Below are positions 58,278 through 64,000 of a stretch of DNA of 64,000 nt, piece by piece; the stretch's first letter is position 1; each line of letters opens with the position of its first letter. Source of the stretch: Acheta domesticus. Taxonomy: Eukaryota; Arthropoda; Insecta; Orthoptera; Gryllidae. Location of the stretch: contig JAHLJT010009419.1 in NCBI GenBank assembly GCA_031308135.1, forward strand, positions 179,274,739 to 179,338,738, read 5' to 3'. A model generated the notes under the pieces. That model was not told the DNA's origin. It searched no databases and worked only from the letters and a program-made list of their open reading frames with translations. A program made the translations under genes and the position numbers.

Positions 58278-59373
58278 GCGTCGGAGCACTAAGCTAGTAA
58301 TGAAGTAATAATATAATACTATTTGTGTGTTCTTTTTCCACTCTTTAAGTATGATCATGGCTCATATTCTCTCAGAAATTACCAAACCTCTAAATTTTGC
58401 GTCCAAATACTCACCTTCTGTACCAAAATAAACATGTGGGTCCCTGTAGTTATACTATTATTGATTGCAGAAGATGTAGCTATTGGAGTAAAGAGTTAAA
58501 CAGAGATTTTGTGAGATGAAGCTATTTCTTGAGATTCGAGGAAGGTTGAAAGAATGTGAAAGAAACATGTACTAGCCAAGCAAGAAACTTAAAAGTTCAG
58601 GGGATGTTTTAAAAGCAGTTGATGTACTATTTAATTCTCAAAGTCGTTGGATTTTTCTCCAAGTTCCGATGTATTAAGCAGGTGAAAATGGTAATGAATA
58701 TATTGTATTTCTCATGCAAAATAGAAAACATTGAAAACATTTAATACGTTTTGTACGAATATCAAGATATTAATAGTTATGAATGCCGCGGCTGGCTGAG
58801 TTTTTTACCTATCATAAACTAGTTTACCAATATTAAAGTTTATGGATTATTGGTAACGTTTAGAAAAGAATATGTACATTTCAACTTGTGTTAAATCAGA
58901 TCCATGTATACTTCACCTTCTTGAATATTGATTCATTTTCTGATCTTTTGGATACACTTTGTCGAAGGTTTACACAGGTGACAATGAGATATGCCGAAGT
59001 TGAGTAACAAAAGTATTGTTCAGGTGCGAGTTTGTAAGCGAATCCGTATCCCCGTACATCAGGGTGGGCAGGGTTTTTGATGCCAGGGCTGTCAGATTCC
59101 TGCGCTTATCCCAGTTGTCACGGCACCCAAAGCTCTGATGCAAACGTACGTATTTGCATGACATCAGCTTTGAAACGTGACAAGCGACCTAAGTGTGTTA
59201 ACTTATTAGATGTATCTTCCTCCAGTCGTCGCGCCGCCACCTGTCGAGGATGCCCGCCATTTGCTTTCGCCCGCCCCTGCTGTACGTTAACGAACGCTTG
59301 ACCGACCGCACCCACACTTGTTCCGACCAACGGCCATGCCGGGCATAGGATTCGCTTGGGGCCGGCCTGAGGC
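58278..59373. other. 3' flank of the ELOVL exon
   Basis: This region lies downstream of the stop codon of the minus-strand ELOVL exon and should contain its 3' UTR. I found no clear polyadenylation signal. A GC-rich patch adjoins the exon (59190-59373); the remainder is AT-rich. Confidence 0.5.
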
Positions 59374-59577
59374 CTACGACGACTTCGCCTTGTGGTTCGC
59401 CGCCGCCGCCGCCGCCGCGTCCGCCTTGGGGCCGTAGGCGCGTCGGTAGAAGCGCAAGAAGAGCACTATGATGAGCATCGCCTGCGGCACCAGCATCACG
59501 GGCGGGAACAGAGGGTAGTCGCACGTTCTGTACACCAGCAGCTGCGCTTGGTGCAGCCCCACGATGCAGTGCTGGAA
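59374..59577 (-). CDS. ELOVL-type very-long-chain fatty acid elongase, C-terminal exon
   Basis: ELOVL enzymes are ER membrane condensing enzymes that add two carbons from malonyl-CoA to long-chain acyl-CoAs. This exon encodes the last 67 residues. FQHCIVGLHQAQLLVYRTC is followed by DYPLFPPVMLVPQAMLIIVL, then FLRFYRRAYGPKAD, an Ala run and a HKAKSS end. The conserved pieces are the QF/QH helix with its internal HQ-Q-L pattern, C-x-YP, the last membrane segment and LF-x-x-FY-x-x-AY. KAKSS fits the KXKXX dilysine ER-retrieval signal typical of the family. A splice acceptor (TTTGTCCCTTAG) sits immediately upstream at 59578-59589 and the exon starts in phase 0; stop TAG at 59374-59376. The catalytic HXXHH exon is not recognisable in the window and should lie beyond 59577, probably outside it. 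The GC-rich end encoding Ala7 (GCC/GGC) is unusual. Subfamily not assigned. Confidence 0.87.
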   Translation of the reverse strand, partial: FQHCIVGLHQAQLLVYRTCDYPLFPPVMLVPQAMLIIVLFLRFYRRAYGPKADAAAAAAANHKAKSS

Positions 59578-59679
59578 CTAAGGGACAAACGAACTCCTGT
59601 CATCAACTTGTACTCAATAAAATGATGCTTCAATCGTCACAATTCAATTGGCGGGCATTCTATTTGGTTAACCCGTAAC

Positions 59680-59915
59680 TATACTTCGGTTTTTCTTTCT
59701 TGGCCCACGGGAGGGTGTCATCAAAATGGAATATCTCACGGTATTTCGCGTCGTTCTCCGTTGTGCCGCTAGGTGTCGCAAGATCGCCAGCACTGCTCGA
59801 TACAGTCGCGATCAAGCGACGACTAGCGACACAACCGAGAACGACACGAAATACCGTGAGATATTCCATTTTGATGACACCCCCCCGTGCGCCAAGAAAG
59901 ATAAACCGAAGTATA
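59680..59915. mobile_element. TA-flanked foldback MITE, family M, copy 3
   Basis: 236 bp with ends TATACTTCGGTTTTTCTTTC and GAAAGATAAACCGAAGTATA. The arms stay about 95% complementary for about 105 bp through TTGGCCCACGGGAGGGTGTC and GGAATATCTCACGGTATTTC. It is the best preserved of the three copies and lies in the presumed last intron of the ELOVL gene. Confidence 0.88.
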
Positions 59916-61019
59916 CAGGCATGGATTTTTGTTAAACTAATACAGGCATGCGGTCAGACTCCGCTGTAAATCAATCAATTACAATTAAAACAATTAAATA
60001 TTGTAAAATAAGTGTATTAGATACGTTATATTTCTTTATTAAATGCAATAGAAAAACATCATTTTATTATGGATTTTTGCATGAAAAATAGCTAAAATTT
60101 AAACAATTGCAGTTTCAGCTTGGTTACAATACATCTTACTCTTCTTTCAATTCAAAGGTATTGATTTAAAACACAAATATTATGTTTTTTACGTAGTTAA
60201 AAAAACGTTGAAAAAGAAATTGAACTGAAATCAAACACATTTGGAGAAAATGTAGGTATCTTAACGTAGGACCTCAACAATCACTAACACAGGCATGTGG
60301 TCTATGAAACTGCTCCAAAAGTTCAGTGTCTCTCCAGAGCGAATCTCTCCAGTTGAATCCAAGAGGAAATTCATAGTACTGACTGTTAAGGAGCGAAGAG
60401 AAATGAAGGTAGCAAGAACCACCGCATCGTCACACGGCGGGAAATCATTGAAAAATAACCCTGAAAATTCGTTCCGGTTTCCCTGACCGAGTGCCTTTAG
60501 TTACGGGTTAATAGATAGGTATTTGAAATAAAAATGTATGCAAACCAGAGGACAGGTAAAAGAAGTCGAAGGATGTTTTAGTTTACGAAGACTGTGGATA
60601 AAAGAGGAAGGAGTTCGGCGGTAAGCGTGGTCAACAACGTCTGTCACCATGCGAGGTCGACTTTACAACGCTGCACATCTACTAACCTCTAATTCAGACT
60701 ATGAGGAGTAAGGGAAAAACTAAAGTCCAATATTATTGAAGTGGAGTCGCTAAAAAGCGTATCAGTTTAGAAGAAGGGCACAAAGGCCATAATTTTGATT
60801 TCAATGTTACCCTTTATTCTTCATTAGAATGAATGTTCAAATAAATTTCAAATCAATGCTGATATCATTATTCATTTTCCAGTACCTTCATGCTATTTTC
60901 CATTAAATGTGATGTTCTTTGGTGATTCAATGGCTGCCTCTTGAAGGGAGCAGACTCGTTACTTTTTCGACTTGCTACGTGCTTACATAATAAAAATAAG
61001 TGTTGTAATCCTGAGGAAG
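59916..61019. other. AT-rich intron-like DNA, no exon seen
   Basis: Upstream side of the ELOVL exon, hence probably intronic. No frame resembles an ELOVL exon. Confidence 0.5.
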
Positions 61020-61510
61020 AAGTGGTCGATTTTTCCACAGAAAAACACGTATTGGGTTCCTGGTGTAAAAAAGAGAATAAATCGTGTTCCTAAATGTAGT
61101 AAATTATTTCTTCTAACACATTTTGTGTTTAGAATCCGCGGGTTGTGGGTCCTTGATTCCGAAAATGGGATTAACACAAACTTCTGCCTGTGGTCAACAG
61201 AAGCGCCTAGACCGTTCAGATAATTTTCTACAAAATTGATATTCTAAGCGATGTTCACGAACTCAAAGCCCTCCGAGTTTGAAAATTATATTTTGATTTT
61301 GAGATACTTCACATGAACGATACATTTGCAATATTTTCAAAATTTTCACAAAAGTGGCTCCATTTTTTAATTAAACGTTTTTCTCATATAGCGCAAAGAA
61401 CGCAAAGGACAACAGCATAGGTCTGATTTACATATGATTCTTTTAATTTTCAAAAATTGTAGAAGATGAAATTTGTTTCGGCTTCTTCCAACAACTATAA
61501 TATTGAAGGT
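61020..61510 (+). repeat. Element family T, partial copy D
   Basis: Ordered matches to copies B and C: TTCTAACACATTTTGTGTTT, GTCCTTGATTCCGAAAATGG, TTTTCACAAAAGTGGCTCC and TTCTTCCAACAACTATAA. The terminal repeats are missing and it is heavily diverged. Confidence 0.6.
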
Positions 61511-62640
61511 AATGTGACGTATCACACCGAGGCGTGGATGTGCAGCCAGATCCCGGGGAATCTGAATGCCCCGCGCGGCTGCCGCCCTCAACCGTGAATG
61601 GCGGCGCCATCGCGACCTCTCGCCGGTTTCAAGAAACAATGTGTATGTGTATAGGTGAATGTATGAATGTGTGTATGCACGTGTACATTTTAAAAATTTT
61701 TATTAATGTTAATGTTATTAATGTTAATATTAATGTTGGTTTTGCATGGGTCTTTAGAGGAAGCTATTGTATTGTTCCATCTTTTGACGTAATAGTAGTT
61801 GTAATTTCTTTCATTGTGTTATATTGTAAATTGTATTAGAATTGTAACTGTAGATGTATTGTAAAGCTGTAGACTTATGGTTACCACCTGGCAATAAGCC
61901 AATTGTAGCCAAATAAATATATTATATATTATATGTGGTTTAAGTGAAGAACAATCTTTAATTGGATGTGCCCGTGAGGAAACGCTCTCATTCTGCTTTC
62001 CGAAACGGTCGAGGGCGCAGCGCGATGCAACTCCGCGGCAGACTATGAAGTGACCCGAGAAAAAAGACGAATCTTCAGATTTGAATTCACCAACACATTT
62101 AGTCTTTTGGGAACTAACTTCTAGAAACGTTCCCGAGCAAGTAAACATGCTGGTGAATTTCAAATTCAAGGCCATTTCGTCTAGATGTACAAATTTACAT
62201 TTCATTTAATTGGAATTATTCAATTATCTTGTAATATATTTTGCATTAGTCTCAATTTTACACTTAAAACTAATGATTTTCGAGCAAATTATGGAATGTA
62301 CAAAAAAGACTGTTAACTCTATGTATAAGAAATCGTTGCAGAAAGCGCGAGCGTCATCGTATATCTTTTGTAATATTTGCGCCTGCTTTCCCGCTTTAGG
62401 AGCACTCTAGTGGTATAATTCAGCAACATAACAATTGAATAGCACTAAAAGTTGCAAAAACATGCTACCAGATGTCTGCAACGGCTCTTGTGCGGTAGAG
62501 TCCCTAGATACAGGGACTCTATTGTGCGGGCACGAACGCGACAACAATGGGCGGGCGCTATGCGAGCAGAATAGCTGTGACTACGGAACCGAAAACCCAA
62601 AAATTTCGTTGGCGTCCAACCTGTTAAGTGGCGTTGGCAG
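61511..62640. other. Mixed DNA, no gene identified
   Basis: A short CpG-rich patch lies at 61530-61630 with no recognisable domain in any frame. Imperfect TTAATGTTAATGTTATTAAT-type repeats occur at 61695-61740. The word CACTAAAAGTTGCAAAAACATG at 62443-62464 is shared with 37717-37738. Confidence 0.45.
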
Positions 62641-63945
62641 CAGTTCGTATTACTTTCCCGTATACGTACGTATACACGGAGTGATATACGTAGTATAGGG
62701 AAAGTTATGTAATGCTGCGCGAAAAAATGGCCAATTTTCGGCGGAAAAAAATTAATTGCTGGGCCGTGAAAACGAATAAGTGGATAAAACCAGTTGCTAA
62801 ATTAAGAAAAAAAATCCTCTAACACGTGGTGTAGCCAGAAACCCTGTTTTCAAGGTCCTTGATACCGAAAACCCAATTGAAAGGAAAACGTCCGTCTGTC
62901 CGTCCGTCCGTCTGTCCGTCTGTGAACACTGCTAGCGCCTAAACCATACGTACGATTTCTTCCAAAATGGATATTCCCCGGTCAATCTGATTCTAGTCAA
63001 AGCTTTGAGATTTTGAAAAAGATTCTTCAAAATTTGGGGGTACTTTATATGAAGCCCTCCGGGGATTTTCAAAATTTTCTCAAAAACGGCTCCAAATTTT
63101 TTCTTTAAACTTTTGGTAGGGATAGTGGTAAATGTACTCTATCAATGACATAAAAGCCATTCTGGTCTATCGGTTGGTTTTTTCAAAAATTACCAAAATG
63201 TGAATTTTTTTACTTGTCTGTCACGTCGTTAATATTTACATTATCTGCGATTTTTTCACATTATTATATTTACGAGTATATATGCTTTAAATAATGTTAA
63301 GTAAAGTTTCTCGAAAACACTACCGTTTTCTGTGAAAAGTAGCTCAAATTTCGGCATTTTCAGAAATGCTCAAACGCCATTTTCTCGTATATGGCTGCAA
63401 TTTGTTTCTTGAAACTTTTGTAACGGATAGTGCTAATTACACTCTTTAGTATAGCGTAAAGTTTATTTTGAGTTATTTTTTTGTTTTTTCAAAATTTACA
63501 TAATTGTAATTTTTTTGAAAGATCTCTCACATCTTCAATATGCACATTACCAGCAACTTGTAAACATTATTATATTTGTGAGTGTAAGTGCTTCAAATAA
63601 CTTTAAATAAAGTATTTCGAAAACTCTAAAATTTTCTGTGAAAATGAGCTTCAAATTTCGCATTTTTATTAGTGCTAAAACGCCATTTTCTCTTAAACGG
63701 CACATAATTTTTAAAAGAAAATTGCCATTTACGGCTAGGTTTCTGTGTTCTTTAATATTTTAAAATTAATATTTTCGTTCTACCAATAGGAAACCGAAAA
63801 ATTAAGAAAATGATAAAAAAAATGTACTTTTGGCGGTGATAGATGGTAGCTAGCAAGAAAGAGTATGTCGCAATTCCGAATAGCTAGCAAAGACCCAAGG
63901 AAAAACTAATACGGGAAAGTCTGTGCCATTCTGTAGCACCACTAG
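62641..63945 (-). mobile_element. Element family T, copy C (about three internal monomers)
   Basis: Read on the minus strand it starts CTAGTGGTGCTACAGAATGG (63945) and runs through CAGACTTTCCCGTATTAG. Three degenerate monomers with a period of about 305 bp follow (CCATTTTCTC anchors near 63080, 63375 and 63680). Then come a TCCG/TCTG tetranucleotide run (62888-62921), the GTACGATTTCTTCC segment and an end with GTATACGTACGTATAC (62659-62674). Same orientation markers as copy A but with monomers. No coding frame. Confidence 0.75.
62888..62921. repeat. (GTCC/GTCT)n tetranucleotide run
   Basis: CGTCCGTCTGTCCGTCCGTC and onward, inside family T copy C. Copy A has the matching CAGACGGACGGGGTGGACGG at 44993-45012. 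Confidence 0.9.
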
Positions 63946-64000
63946 TTTTAGTTCCGGCAAGAAGATGCTAGAGGAGAGCGCAGCATTATAATGGTTTCGT

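Noticed and set aside
59198..59524. 108-codon minus-strand frame overlapping the ELOVL exon in another phase
   Set aside because: The ELOVL frame has a clear family match and a splice acceptor; this one is its shadow.

Overview
This is eukaryotic nuclear DNA, most likely from an insect with a large, transposon-rich genome. The evidence is a Tc1-type element with insect-like terminal repeats, an R2/R4-type non-LTR retrotransposon with a restriction-like endonuclease, Helitron and Jockey-type relics, several foldback MITE families, very long mini- and microsatellites, and one exon of an insect-type fatty acid elongase (ELOVL). Exons are sparse and there is no operon structure. The species cannot be fixed from this window; a polyneopteran insect is a guess. 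Two runs of exactly 1000 N (25782-26781 and 47829-48828) show that this is a scaffold of three contigs.

Layout. 1-3334 is gene-poor DNA with a CpG/GCC island near 1.4-2.0 kb. 3335-3908 is an internally deleted Tc1 element. 4387-8558 is a nearly full-length, frame-broken R2/R4-clade retrotransposon on the minus strand, set inside a TAA microsatellite. 10053-10632 is a foldback of two mariner 5' ends. 13113-13800 is a pair of adjoining purine-rich minisatellites. 15526-16305 is a Helitron relic.

17041-25781 and 26782-35692 are the same 8.7-8.9 kb sequence, lying on either side of the first N-gap. The last 8.7 kb of the left contig equal the first 8.9 kb of the right contig. This is the geometry of two contig ends, probably two haplotypes, that overlap but were never merged. 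Features in this stretch (CCG islands, a Jockey 3' end, a hairpin-ended repeat family) are therefore listed twice but probably exist once.

35.7-47.8 kb holds an interlocked inverted repeat (36.87-37.69 kb), a 1.4 kb array of 26-bp polypurine units, a 12-bp G-quadruplex-prone array, two copies of a TA-flanked foldback MITE and copy A of a CTAGTGGTGCTACAG-ended element family. 48.8-64 kb holds a 3.3 kb trinucleotide-based satellite, further copies of that family (with internal monomers of about 300 bp), a TTAA-flanked MITE and a third foldback MITE. It also holds the only confident host coding sequence, the C-terminal exon of an ELOVL elongase at 59374-59577 (minus strand, ending in a KXKXX ER-retrieval signal). 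The rest of that gene must lie upstream of the exon, at higher coordinates, mostly or wholly beyond the window. Most long open frames in the window are by-products of stop-free tandem repeats, not genes.
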